Below are positions 1 to 7,914 of a stretch of DNA of 64,000 bases, one piece after another (position 1 is the first letter of the stretch; each line of letters begins with the position of its first letter). The position numbers were made by a program, and so were the translations under genes. Source of the stretch: Brevibacillus_H sp041920465 (GTDB taxonomy: Bacteria; Bacillota; Bacilli; Brevibacillales; Brevibacillaceae). The stretch is taken from positions 1-64,000 of the forward strand of contig JBHGXW010000043.1 in NCBI GenBank assembly GCA_041920465.1, written 5' to 3'. The notes below the pieces were generated by a model. It was not told where the DNA came from. It did not search any database and was given only the letters and a program-made list of their open reading frames with translations.

Positions 1-105
1 GAGTTAGCAAAATATATCGATTACTACAACAACAAACGAATCAAGGCAAAATTAAAAGGCTTGAGTCCAGTGCAATACCGAACTCAAACCTTACTTGCTG
101 CTTAA
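1..105 (+). CDS. IS3-family transposase OrfB, C-terminal end only
   Basis: This is the last 34 codons of a transposase whose start lies outside the window. The frame is open from base 1 to TAA at 103-105. The peptide contains YIDYYNNKRIKAKLKG followed by LSPVQYRT, which is the typical end of the DDE integrase domain (OrfB) of IS3/IS150-type elements. An IS terminal inverted repeat follows within a few bases, as expected. Whether the rest of the element is intact cannot be seen. Confidence 0.85.
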   Translation, partial: ELAKYIDYYNNKRIKAKLKGLSPVQYRTQTLLAA

Positions 106-139
106 TAAAATGACTGTCTAACTTTTTGGGGTCACTTCA
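1..139 (+). mobile_element. Right end of an IS3-family insertion sequence
   Basis: After the transposase stop, 111-139 reads TGACTGTCTAAC, then TTTTTGGGGTC, then ACTTCA. Read inward from the end this gives TGAAGTGACCCCAAAAAG, the usual IS3/IS150-group terminal repeat with a TG..CA end. The element boundary is therefore near base 139. It lies about 60 bp past the ileS stop codon, and the two genes converge. The target duplication cannot be checked because the other end is outside the window. Confidence 0.75.
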
Positions 140-200
140 AAATGAAACGGAAGCGCTTTTTGCTGATAGTCAGCTGTGAAAGAAAAGCCGATACTCTTTT

Positions 201-2990
201 TTAGGATTTTAACACATCTGCGTAATGTTCGGTCACGATGTCGTAGCAACGCTCGCAAAGCTCCGGATGCTCTTCATGACGGCCAACATCCTGCTTCACG
301 ATGCGGCAGCGTTCACATTTCACCCCGTCTGCCGGAAGCACAAGCACCGCGATATTCTCAAGCTTCATTGCTTTTTCGTCAGCTACTGCACCGGCAGGAT
401 GAAGCTCCACGTCGGCAACAATGAACAAATCTGCCAGATCCTCCATCGCAGCAAGCACAGCGTGGCTTTGCTCGTTCGGGTAAAGAACCAGCTTGGCGTC
501 TACGGAGTTACCGAAAACTTTGTTGCGGCGTGCTTCTTCCATTGCTTTCAGCACTTCGTCACGCACTTCCATGAAGCGGTCCCACTTGCTCTCCAGCTCT
601 TTCCCCACGCTAAGATGCTGTTCGTTTACTTCCGGCATGTCAGTTAGCTGTACGCTAATTTCTTGAACACCTGGAATATAGCGCCATACCTCGTCAGCCG
701 TATGCGGCAGGATCGGAGCGATTAATCTGACCAAATCAACCAGGCAGTCATACATGACGGTTTGAGCAGCGCGCCGTTTTGCACTGGTCGGTGCTTCCAC
801 ATACAAGCGGTCTTTGCAAATATCCAGATAGAAAGCAGACAGATCAAGCGTGCAGAAGTTATGGATCGAATGGAAGACCGTATGGAATTGATACTCGTCA
901 TACGCCCTGCGCGCGCGGCTGACCACTTTGGCCGCTTTGGACAATACATAACGATCCAGCTCGCTTAATCCGCTGTATGCCACGCGGTCTCTGTTCGGGT
1001 CGAATCCGTCCAGGTTACCCAACAGGAAGCGGAACGTATTGCGGATTTTGCGGTATACTTCGGCGATTTGATTCAGGATCGCATCGGAAATGCGCACGTC
1101 CGCCTGATAATCAACGGAAGCTACCCACAGGCGCAGGATGTCTGCACCCAGCTTGTCGGTTACCTCTTGCGGAACAACGACGTTGCCAAGTGATTTGGAC
1201 ATTTTGCGCCCTTCTCCATCAAGCGCGAATCCGTGGCTCAATACGCTTTTGTACGGGGCTCGGCCATGCACGGCGACACCGGTGGAAAGCGAAGAGTTGA
1301 ACCAACCGCGATATTGGTCAGATCCTTCCAGGTACAAATCGGCCGGCCAACTCAAGCCACGCTCGCGAAGCACCGCTTCGTGACTGGAACCGGAGTCAAA
1401 CCAAACGTCCATGATATCCGTTTCTTTGCGGAATTCGGTTGCTTGGCAATGCGGGCAAGCAAGTCCTTCCGGAACCAGTTCATTCGCTTCGCGGGAGAAC
1501 CAGACCTTGGAGCCTTCTTTTCTGAACAAGTCAGCAACGTGATCGATTGTTTGGTCGTTAATAATCGCCTCATTGCAGGATTTGCAGTAGAAGATCGGGA
1601 TTGGCACACCCCAGACACGCTGACGGGAGATGCACCAGTCACCGCGATCCGCCACCATGTTGGCCAGACGTGTTTCACCCCAGGCCGGAATCCATTTCAC
1701 TTCTTTAATCGCATCAAGCAATTGCTGGCGGAAACCGTCAATCGATGCAAACCACTGCTCGGTTGCACGGTAAATAACCGGTTTTTTGGTCCGCCAGTCA
1801 TGCGGATAAGAGTGGGTGATGAAGCCAAGTTTCAACAGGGCGCCTACTTCTTCCAGCTTTTGTGTAACCACTTTGTTGGCGTCTTCGTAGAACAAGCCTT
1901 CGAAGCCAGGCGCTTCGCTGGTCATTTTACCTTCATGGTCAACCGGACAGAGAACGCCGATTCCGTATTTCATGCCAATGTTAAAGTCGTCTTCCCCGTG
2001 TCCCGGAGCGGTATGAACGCAGCCGGTTCCGGCATCCAGTGTAACGTGTGCGCCCATCAGGATTGGCGACTCGCGGTCGTAGAATGGATGCTTCGCAACA
2101 ACGCCTTCCAAATCGCTGCCTTTGAACGTTGCCAAAACTTCCACATCCACCCAGCCAATCTCTTTGGAAGCCGCTTCCAAGAGTCCGGAAGCAAGCACAA
2201 ATTTGCGGCCGTCCGCTTTCACCACGCTGTATTCCAGCTCCGGATGGAGACAGATAGCCAGGTTAGCCGGGATGGTCCACGGGGTTGTTGTCCAGATAAC
2301 GACGCCTGTGTCTGTATCCAGCTTTCCTTTGCCGTCTTTAACCGGGAAGCTTACATAAATGGAAGCGGAGCGTTTGTCCTTGTATTCGATCTCCGCATCA
2401 GCCAGTGCGGTTTCCGAAGACGGGGACCAGTAGACACTGCGCAGGCCTTTGTAAATGTAACCTTTCTTCGCCATCTCGCCAAACACTTTAATTTGACGCG
2501 CTTCATATTCAGGCAAAAGCGTTACATACGGATGTTCCCAGTCACCGCGGACGCCGAGACGTTTAAACTGATTACGCTGCTTGTCGATATACTGCCAGGC
2601 GTACTCTTCACAGCGTTTGCGGAAATCGTTTACTTCAATGTTGCGGCGGTCAAGCTTTTGCGCATTGATGATCGCCTGCTCGATTGGCAAGCCGTGTGTA
2701 TCCCAGCCCGGCACATAAGGAGCGTCAAAGCCAGCCATTGATTTGTAGCGGACAATGATGTCTTTCAAGATTTTATTCAATGCATGCCCGATGTGAATAT
2801 CCCCGTTGGCATATGGAGGTCCGTCATGCAAAACAAACATCGGGCGTCCTTTGGTACGCTCCTGCACTTTGTTGTAAATGTCTTGTTCATCCCACCAAGA
2901 CTGAATTTCCGGTTCGCGCGCAGGCAAGTTTCCGCGCATTGGGAAATCGGTTTTTGGCAAGTTAAGCGACTTGCTGTAATCGATACTCAT
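201..2990 (-). CDS. ileS: Isoleucyl-tRNA synthetase
   Basis: This class Ia aminoacyl-tRNA synthetase charges tRNA-Ile in the cytoplasm and edits misactivated valine. The 929-residue protein is the normal bacterial length. HIGH is at residues 66-69 inside GDIHIGHALNK, KMSKS is near residue 595, and the C-terminal zinc site CERC...CERC is complete. The catalytic core is interrupted by the usual CP1 editing domain (TTTPWTIPAN and GHGEDDF motifs). It is the last gene of the ylm-divIVA side of the cluster and is preceded by its own T-box leader, so it is controlled separately by tRNA charging. The IS3 end lies just downstream. Confidence 0.98.
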   Translation of the reverse strand: MSIDYSKSLNLPKTDFPMRGNLPAREPEIQSWWDEQDIYNKVQERTKGRPMFVLHDGPPYANGDIHIGHALNKILKDIIVRYKSMAGFDAPYVPGWDTHGLPIEQAIINAQKLDRRNIEVNDFRKRCEEYAWQYIDKQRNQFKRLGVRGDWEHPYVTLLPEYEARQIKVFGEMAKKGYIYKGLRSVYWSPSSETALADAEIEYKDKRSASIYVSFPVKDGKGKLDTDTGVVIWTTTPWTIPANLAICLHPELEYSVVKADGRKFVLASGLLEAASKEIGWVDVEVLATFKGSDLEGVVAKHPFYDRESPILMGAHVTLDAGTGCVHTAPGHGEDDFNIGMKYGIGVLCPVDHEGKMTSEAPGFEGLFYEDANKVVTQKLEEVGALLKLGFITHSYPHDWRTKKPVIYRATEQWFASIDGFRQQLLDAIKEVKWIPAWGETRLANMVADRGDWCISRQRVWGVPIPIFYCKSCNEAIINDQTIDHVADLFRKEGSKVWFSREANELVPEGLACPHCQATEFRKETDIMDVWFDSGSSHEAVLRERGLSWPADLYLEGSDQYRGWFNSSLSTGVAVHGRAPYKSVLSHGFALDGEGRKMSKSLGNVVVPQEVTDKLGADILRLWVASVDYQADVRISDAILNQIAEVYRKIRNTFRFLLGNLDGFDPNRDRVAYSGLSELDRYVLSKAAKVVSRARRAYDEYQFHTVFHSIHNFCTLDLSAFYLDICKDRLYVEAPTSAKRRAAQTVMYDCLVDLVRLIAPILPHTADEVWRYIPGVQEISVQLTDMPEVNEQHLSVGKELESKWDRFMEVRDEVLKAMEEARRNKVFGNSVDAKLVLYPNEQSHAVLAAMEDLADLFIVADVELHPAGAVADEKAMKLENIAVLVLPADGVKCERCRIVKQDVGRHEEHPELCERCYDIVTEHYADVLKS

Positions 2991-3021
2991 TTTTACTCAC
3001 TCTGCCTTTCACTAATATACC

Positions 3022-3320
3022 CATAAAAAAAGCCTTCCCCGCCCGCAATGGGACGAGAAAGACTCCCGTGGTACCACCCAATTGAACGATTTTCACGCCT
3101 AAAAACCGTCCACTCTTCCATTCGTAACGCGAATGACACGCTCACTTACTTCTATCACAGAAAATGTGCGGATTCCCTGTGTCAGGTTCAGCCTGTTGAA
3201 CTCCCGGGTGATATTCAGCGATCGCTTCTGGCCGGGCTCTCACCTCTCCCCGGCTCTCTTGGCAGACGCTTAACTCGCTTACTCGTCCCGATCATCGTCT
3301 GATGATATTAAAAGAAAATT
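3022..3320 (-). promoter_or_regulatory. T-box leader (tRNA-Ile) of ileS
   Basis: The minus strand carries the T-box core TGGGTGGTACCACGGGAG (complement of about 3063-3080). It is followed at once by a GC-rich hairpin (about 3031-3060) and a run of seven T (3025-3031), which is the terminator/antiterminator switch. Upstream, in stem I, the sequence GAATATCACC places an ATC isoleucine triplet at 3210-3212 as the likely specifier codon. Uncharged tRNA-Ile would bind and allow readthrough into ileS. The 5' boundary is inferred from the promoter. Confidence 0.93.
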
Positions 3321-3330
3321 TTGCTGGTAA

Positions 3331-3360
3331 TTATAACTCCATTTTTGGCGCCAAGTCAAT
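3331..3360 (-). promoter_or_regulatory. SigA-type promoter for the T-box/ileS transcript
   Basis: On the minus strand TTGACT (complement of 3355-3360) and TATAAT (complement of 3331-3336) are separated by 18 bp. This is a near-consensus housekeeping promoter placed directly before the T-box leader. Confidence 0.8.
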
Positions 3361-3363
3361 CAT

Positions 3364-3852
3364 TTATTCGCCCAAATCGATGTGGGAGGATGCTTTTTCC
3401 AAATCATCCCAATCCCCGTTTTCCAACATCTCTAACTGGGCTTCCAGTAGGGTGCGGAATCTCATGCGGTAAACGGAAGCACGTTTCTTTAATTCTTCAA
3501 TCTCGATCGCTACTTTGCGAGATTTGGCTAATGCTTCGTTCACGATCCGGTCCGCGTTTTTCTCTGCTTCTTTAAGGATTAACTGGGCTTCTTTGCGGGC
3601 GTTGGATTTTACTTCTTCCGCCGTTTCTTGAGCGACCAAAATAGATTTGCTCAAATTTTCTTCCAAGCTCTTATAGTGGTCTACTCGTTCATTTAAAAGG
3701 GCGACGCGTTCTTCAAGCTCTTTTTTCTCTTTGATTAGCAGCTCGAAATCCTTGATCACCTGGTCGAGAAATTCGTTCACTTCATCCACGTTGTATCCGC
3801 GGAAGCCTGTACTAAATTCCTTATTGTGTATGTCTAATGGCGTTAACGGCAC
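3364..3852 (-). CDS. divIVA: Cell division/polarity protein DivIVA
   Basis: DivIVA recognises negatively curved membrane at septa and poles and recruits division and chromosome-anchoring proteins. The N-terminus PLTPLDIHNKEFSTGFRGYN followed by VDEVNEFLDQV is the conserved membrane-binding module, and coiled coil fills most of the rest. A longer frame begins at 3870, but the GTG at 3852 gives the canonical N-terminus and has a GGGGTG ribosome site about five bases upstream, so I use it (162 residues). It is the last gene of the pgeF-ylmE-sepF-ylmG-ylmH-divIVA run. Confidence 0.95.
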   Translation of the reverse strand: MPLTPLDIHNKEFSTGFRGYNVDEVNEFLDQVIKDFELLIKEKKELEERVALLNERVDHYKSLEENLSKSILVAQETAEEVKSNARKEAQLILKEAEKNADRIVNEALAKSRKVAIEIEELKKRASVYRMRFRTLLEAQLEMLENGDWDDLEKASSHIDLGE

Positions 3853-3951
3853 GAGAACACCCCACTTCAACAGTATATCGTTGCTCTTATTTCGACAGTA
3901 TCTTCTGATTTTCCTGCCATTTCACTAAAAAAACAAAACTGGCTGTCTGCT

Positions 3952-4725
3952 TTAGACAAAAATGCCTATCAGCATGCTTAGCCTGCCGCTTCTTGTCGGA
4001 CCGGAAATTTCCAATACCTTGCATCTGCCAAAGCCGCCGACAGATACCACATCTCCAGCCTGAAGCTGGCGGGCCGGATCTTCCGTCACCTTCCAGTTTA
4101 CCTTGCACTTCCCTGCCCGAATTGGCACAAGCGCTTTGGCACGGGAGAGATGAAATACTTCCCCGATGACGGCATCTAGGCGCCCAGACGGGACGGTAAT
4201 TCGTTTTTCCGTTACCTTTTGCTCGGGAGTGCGAATCTTTTCCCAGCCTACTTCTTCGAGTACGACAGGAATGCGGTGAATTTGCGTGATTTGCAATCTG
4301 GCAAAATCAAAAATTTCCCTCGCCATGATAACCTGGCAGCCCTGATCGTCCAAGAGGATATCGCCGAACTTTTCCCGTTTGAGTCCGATACTGAGAATGG
4401 CACCCAGGATGTCGCGATGTTCCAGCTTGACAAATCTCCGGTCACCCTGAATCTCGGCCAACACCAGCTGGAAATCCTCATTTTCCGGCACAAAATACGC
4501 CGGATACAGCAAAGCCCGCTTTCGCTCCGCCTGTTCGTAGCCGCCTTCCGCTTTGACACACACTTCGGTTACCTGCGAAGATAAACTCTGGAAGATAGAA
4601 AGCTGCCTCGGGTCCAAAAAATCAGTCAGGCGCATGGTCTGCTTACGCTCAACTTGCGAAAGCATCTCCAGCGCCCGTTCCACGAAAGGAATCTCTTCTT
4701 TGCGAAAATGATCGTAAACACTCAT
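3952..4725 (-). CDS. ylmH: S4-domain RNA-binding protein YlmH
   Basis: This 257-residue protein belongs to the YlmH family, which has an N-terminal region with an RNA-binding-like fold and a C-terminal S4 domain. The S4 part is at about residues 178-240 (SGRLDAVIGEVFHLSRAKA, then IRAGKCKVNW and the AGDVVSVGGFGRCKV turn). Homologues in B. subtilis act in rescue of stalled ribosomes and have also been linked to division because of gene order. It sits between ylmG (11 bp upstream) and divIVA. Confidence 0.92.
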   Translation of the reverse strand: MSVYDHFRKEEIPFVERALEMLSQVERKQTMRLTDFLDPRQLSIFQSLSSQVTEVCVKAEGGYEQAERKRALLYPAYFVPENEDFQLVLAEIQGDRRFVKLEHRDILGAILSIGLKREKFGDILLDDQGCQVIMAREIFDFARLQITQIHRIPVVLEEVGWEKIRTPEQKVTEKRITVPSGRLDAVIGEVFHLSRAKALVPIRAGKCKVNWKVTEDPARQLQAGDVVSVGGFGRCKVLEISGPTRSGRLSMLIGIFV

Positions 4726-4736
4726 GCTCGTCTACC

Positions 4737-5012
4737 TTAGAATACCAGCATATTAAGCAAGGAAATAAGCCCGTATTGCGCAAAATAGAGGGCTGCCAAG
4801 GCAATGATTGGCGATATATCAATCACACCCAGACTGGGCACGAACCGTCTGAACGGAGCGAGGAACGGTTCTACCAGCCGTTCGAGCAGTTGTCCGATCG
4901 CGGTGTCACGCATTTGTGGAACCCAAGACATCAAGACGTAAGCGATCACCATATATTGATAAACAGTAAACGCGAAGTCAATAATTCTTACAATTACGAA
5001 ATAAGCTGCCAT
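4737..5012 (-). CDS. ylmG: YggT/YlmG family membrane protein
   Basis: This 91-residue protein has two hydrophobic segments (about residues 5-30 and 65-90) joined by the family motif SWVPQMRDT...LLERLVEPFLAPFRR. It matches the YggT/YlmG family. Relatives affect cell shape, osmotic tolerance and, in chloroplasts, nucleoid distribution. The exact function is not settled. The position between sepF and ylmH is conserved in Firmicutes. Confidence 0.92.
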   Translation of the reverse strand: MAAYFVIVRIIDFAFTVYQYMVIAYVLMSWVPQMRDTAIGQLLERLVEPFLAPFRRFVPSLGVIDISPIIALAALYFAQYGLISLLNMLVF

Positions 5013-5039
5013 TCATTCACCTCTAGACTTGTTACCAGT

Positions 5040-5462
5040 TTATTCTTCCACAACGCTCGAAATGGTGCCTTGAATGTCAACGTGATCCGGCGTGCAGACG
5101 AAAATGTGATCGCCTACTTTTTGAATGTCGCCGTTTAATGCGTATACGGTTCCGCTCAAAAAATCGACAATCCGCTTCGCTTGATCCTTCTCCACTCTTT
5201 GCAGGTTGATCACAACCGGACGGCGTTGGCGCAAATTATCGGCAATATCTTGAGCATCGCTGTAGTGGCGCGGCTCAAACAGCATCAAGCGGATTCCCGC
5301 CTGCTCGCGGGCCGCATGCAGGCTTACCACGTTGTTCATTTTTGCCGCCTGCTTCTTCGGATAAAACTCTTCCTCTTCATGCTGCTCTTCAATCGTCTCT
5401 TCGATATACTCCTCGTTTTCATCCAACCCGAAAAAACCCATAATCTTGTTCATAACACCCAT
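5040..5462 (-). CDS. sepF: Cell division protein SepF
   Basis: SepF tethers FtsZ filaments to the membrane and organises them into rings. Residues 1-12 (MGVMNKIMGFFG) form the amphipathic membrane-targeting helix. An acidic, charged linker follows, then the FtsZ-binding DUF552 core (VINLQRVEKDQAKRIVDFLS and the ending DHIFVCTPDHVDI). I chose the ATG at 5462, which lies eight bases after AAAGGAGG; the in-frame GTG two codons earlier is too close to that site. The product has 140 residues. Confidence 0.96.
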   Translation of the reverse strand: MGVMNKIMGFFGLDENEEYIEETIEEQHEEEEFYPKKQAAKMNNVVSLHAAREQAGIRLMLFEPRHYSDAQDIADNLRQRRPVVINLQRVEKDQAKRIVDFLSGTVYALNGDIQKVGDHIFVCTPDHVDIQGTISSVVEE

Positions 5463-5510
5463 TTTCACAACCTCCTTTGCCCAAGACTATCCATCTTCCC
5501 GGCATTCTCT

Positions 5511-6212
5511 TTACGGCCTGACAAGAACTGAGCCAAGCCTTACAAATGTGGCTCCTTCTTCTATCGCTACCTCGAAATCTCCAGACATTCCCATTGAAAG
5601 CTCCTCAACCGTCACATGTGGCAGCTTAAGCGCTTGCAGGCGCGTTTGCCACTCCTTCAATCCGCGGAAAACCGGTCGCGCATCTTCCGGATCGTCCGAA
5701 GCAGGAGCCATCGTCATTAAACCTGTGATCCTTATATGTTTCATATTACTGGTTTCTTGTACAAAAGCCAATACATCATCGGGATTTAGCCCAAATTTTG
5801 TCTCTTCTCCGGAGATGTTGATCTGCAAAAAGCAGTTAACCGTAATCCCCAGAGAACCGGCCTTTTTCTCGATTTCCTGGGCCAAAGAAAGGCGATCGAG
5901 AGAATGGATGTATGTAAAACGGCCAACAACGTCTTTTACCTTATTGGTTTGCAGGTGGCCAATAAAATGCCAGACACCCTGATGCCCGTATGCCTGGTAT
6001 TTGGGCAGAGCATCCTGCACGCGGTTTTCGCCAATATGCTCAATCCCGGCTTTCAAGATTTCACCGATTGCCTGAGTATCCACATACTTCGTTACGGCAA
6101 TGATTTTTACCTCTTCTCGGCTGCGTCCGGCTCGCTCGCACGCTGAAGCAATCCGCTCCTCGATCAACTTCAGCCGTTCCCGGACATCGTTTTCGGTGAC
6201 GACTGATTTCAT
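5511..6212 (-). CDS. ylmE: YggS/YlmE family PLP homeostasis protein
   Basis: This single-domain PLP-binding protein controls the free pyridoxal phosphate pool and is not known to be a classical enzyme. The lysine of IIAVTKYVD (about residue 36) is the expected PLP Schiff-base site. HIGENRVQDALPKY, WHFIGHLQTNKVK and GLMTMAP are family signatures. The frame is open further upstream, but ATG at 6212 gives the family N-terminus (233 residues) and has GGGGG nine bases before it. It overlaps the pgeF stop by four bases (ATGA), which suggests translational coupling. Confidence 0.95.
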   Translation of the reverse strand: MKSVVTENDVRERLKLIEERIASACERAGRSREEVKIIAVTKYVDTQAIGEILKAGIEHIGENRVQDALPKYQAYGHQGVWHFIGHLQTNKVKDVVGRFTYIHSLDRLSLAQEIEKKAGSLGITVNCFLQINISGEETKFGLNPDDVLAFVQETSNMKHIRITGLMTMAPASDDPEDARPVFRGLKEWQTRLQALKLPHVTVEELSMGMSGDFEVAIEEGATFVRLGSVLVRP

Positions 6213-7045
6213 CTTTGCTTTCCCCCTTCCTTCTTCCAGCCGATAAATGAAGCCATCCTGCCCGTTTTCCCCGCTTCTTTGCGATGGGAAAAGAAAAGGT
6301 CCGTCCGGCAATGAGTGCACCACGAAGTCCTTAGAATGTTGCCGGGCAGAACTCCCTCTCGTATTAGCACCTGTTGATTGCATGCGGGCAAATCCAGCAT
6401 GTATCGGTCTGTCCCTCTCTCCTTGACGCACTCCTGCCAGTCAGGAATTCGCTCACGGACATGCTGCATCACATGTTCATCCACTTCGTAGCAGCAGCCG
6501 CCGATGGAAGGACCGATGGCAACCCGCAGATTTTCCGGCTTTGACCCATACTTCTCCTGGAAGGCTTTGATCATTTCCTCGGCAATCAAGCCTACCGTCC
6601 CTTTCCATCCGGCATGAGCCAGCCCAATTGCATGATGCACCGGATCAAGAAAGTACAAAGGGACGCAGTCCGCATAAAACGAGGCAAGCAGAATGTCGGA
6701 TTGATCCGTATAGATGCCGTCTGTGCAGCTGATCGCATCTTCTTGACGCTCTCTGCCCGCACCGCGTAATCCCTCGGAAACCTGACAAACCTGGGTTCCG
6801 TGAACTTGTTCAGCAGAAGTCCAAGCGTCGAAATCAAATCCCAAACGCTGGCATAATAATCGGCGGTTCTCCACTACCGTTGCTTGATTATCTCCAACAT
6901 GCAGCCCAAGATTGCAAGATGCAAACGGGCCTTGGCTGTTGCCACTTGTCCGAAGCGTAAATCCGACGACCAGATCAGGAAATGCTTTTTCCCATTCGTG
7001 AAGATGCAACATATCCGACGCTTCCGAACGTACAAAAGGCTCCAA
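6209..7045 (-). CDS. pgeF: Multicopper-oxidase-like purine nucleosidase PgeF (YlmD)
   Basis: The 278-residue protein matches the YfiH/YlmD family, described as a laccase-like and purine nucleoside-cleaving enzyme and, in E. coli, as a peptidoglycan editing factor that removes wrongly incorporated residues from MurC products. SAEQVHG (about residue 97), ADCVPLYFLDP, HAGWKGT and GPSIGGCCYEV contain the His/Cys metal ligands. It is the first gene of the pgeF-ylmE-sepF operon and is separated from ylmC by a terminator. Confidence 0.93.
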   Translation of the reverse strand: MEPFVRSEASDMLHLHEWEKAFPDLVVGFTLRTSGNSQGPFASCNLGLHVGDNQATVVENRRLLCQRLGFDFDAWTSAEQVHGTQVCQVSEGLRGAGRERQEDAISCTDGIYTDQSDILLASFYADCVPLYFLDPVHHAIGLAHAGWKGTVGLIAEEMIKAFQEKYGSKPENLRVAIGPSIGGCCYEVDEHVMQHVRERIPDWQECVKERGTDRYMLDLPACNQQVLIREGVLPGNILRTSWCTHCRTDLFFSHRKEAGKTGRMASFIGWKKEGGKQR

Positions 7046-7130
7046 CAGTATCCCTTCTTCCCACGATTGACCATTTCTTTTTCATCTTAACGGCTTCCCG
7101 GTCAAATCGCAACTTTAGAACTTCCCGTCG

Positions 7131-7160
7131 AAAAAAAGACACGGTCTCTGAACGTGTCTT
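7131..7160 (-). terminator. Rho-independent terminator after ylmC
   Basis: The minus strand reads AGACACG, a nine-base loop, CGTGTCT and then a run of T. The hairpin overlaps the ylmC stop codon. It separates ylmC from the pgeF operon. Confidence 0.85.
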
Positions 7161-7443
7161 ATGATCGGTATTCATCTTCATTTTGCTGTTTCGTATCTAT
7201 GCGTAACGATTCTTCCAAACGAACCAGCACCACATCTTTGCCGATTTTCACGATGTTGCGCCAGGGAATCACATAATCGTTTCCTGAACTAAAAAAGCCA
7301 AAAAATTTGCCCGGTCCCGGGATAACGATGGCGTCAATCCGCCCGTGCCGCAAATCGATTTCCAAATCGGTGATCTGGCCTAATCGTTTTCCATCCAGAA
7401 TATTGACAACTTCCTTCGTTTGAAAGTCGGAGATTTTCACCAC
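7159..7443 (-). CDS. ylmC: PRC-barrel protein YlmC/YmxH family
   Basis: This small PRC-barrel protein (VVKISDFQTKEVVNILDGKR followed by LGQITDLEIDL) belongs to the YlmC/YmxH family found beside sigG in sporeformers. The biochemical role is unknown. The frame is open to 7509, but GTG at 7443 gives the usual family start and has AGGTGA seven bases upstream; ATG at 7467 is the alternative. The C-terminus is acidic. It lies on the minus strand downstream of sigG, from which it is separated by a structured 470-base gap. Confidence 0.88.
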   Translation of the reverse strand: MVKISDFQTKEVVNILDGKRLGQITDLEIDLRHGRIDAIVIPGPGKFFGFFSSGNDYVIPWRNIVKIGKDVVLVRLEESLRIDTKQQNEDEYRS

Positions 7444-7530
7444 TCTTTTTTCACCTACTTTCGCCATTACCTTATGTATATGTGAAAGCATCCGGTTATT
7501 TCCACACAATAAGAAAGCAAATTGGGATAA

Positions 7531-7726
7531 GAAAAGACTTCGTCCCTCTTCGCTCTATTTAAGCTCGCTTGTAGCGTCTACCGTCCGCTCCGCTCACTTC
7601 AGAAGGGAGTCGACAAGAAAATCACTTGGCCTCTCAATGGTGTAAAGAATGCCGACTCTTTTCCTTCTTTCGCTCCCTGTGCTTTGTTTCGCTTAAAAGG
7701 AGCTGTGAGTGGACGAAGTTTTTCTT
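7531..7726 (-). other. Structured non-coding region between sigG and ylmC
   Basis: There is no convincing gene here. The outer arms CTTCGTCC (7538-7545) and GGACGAAG (7711-7718) are complementary and are extended by flanking A/T pairs. An alternative partner CGTCC is at 7582-7586, followed by CTCAC (7593-7597), which matches GTGAG (7705-7709). GCTCC and GGAGC (7671-7675 and 7699-7703) form a local hairpin. Either strand could fold. It could be the ylmC leader or an unrecognised small RNA. Confidence 0.4.
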
Positions 7727-7742
7727 CTGCTGAACAAAAGGA

Positions 7743-7860
7743 AAGAAAACCCACCGGGCTATAAGCCGGCTAAGCGCAACGTCCTTGTTGCGTCGCCGGC
7801 ACTAGCACGTCCTGTGCGGCGCTACGTTGCGACCGGCGGGGCCCCCAACTTATAAATTCT
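7743..7860 (+). repeat. Dispersed hairpin repeat, copy A (expanded)
   Basis: This copy begins GAAAACCCACCGG and ends CCGGCGGGGCCCCCAACT, like the copies near 51.1, 60.4, 61.2 and 62.5 kb, but the loop is replaced by about 60 bases of nested palindromes. GCCGGC encloses CGCAAC/GTTGCG and is followed by a GCAC/GTGC hairpin. It is antisense to the surrounding sigG and ylmC genes. Confidence 0.7.
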
Positions 7861-7870
7861 TATCCGTTTA

Positions 7871-7901
7871 GAAAAAAAGCGGAGCTCCCTCCATGAGAAG
7901 C
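7871..7901 (-). terminator. Terminator after sigG
   Basis: On the minus strand CGGGGCTT pairs imperfectly with GAGCTCCG and is followed by seven T. It begins about 14 bases after the sigG stop codon. Confidence 0.7.
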
Positions 7902-7914
7902 CCCGTTGTATTGA

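Noticed and set aside
1233..2741. A 502-codon open frame on the plus strand
   Set aside because: It is antisense to ileS, whose catalytic motifs are intact. It shows no family motif, and long shadow frames are common opposite GC-biased codon positions.
6212..6431. N-terminal extension of ylmE inside pgeF
   Set aside because: The extended residues have no homology and a well-spaced ribosome site precedes ATG 6212.
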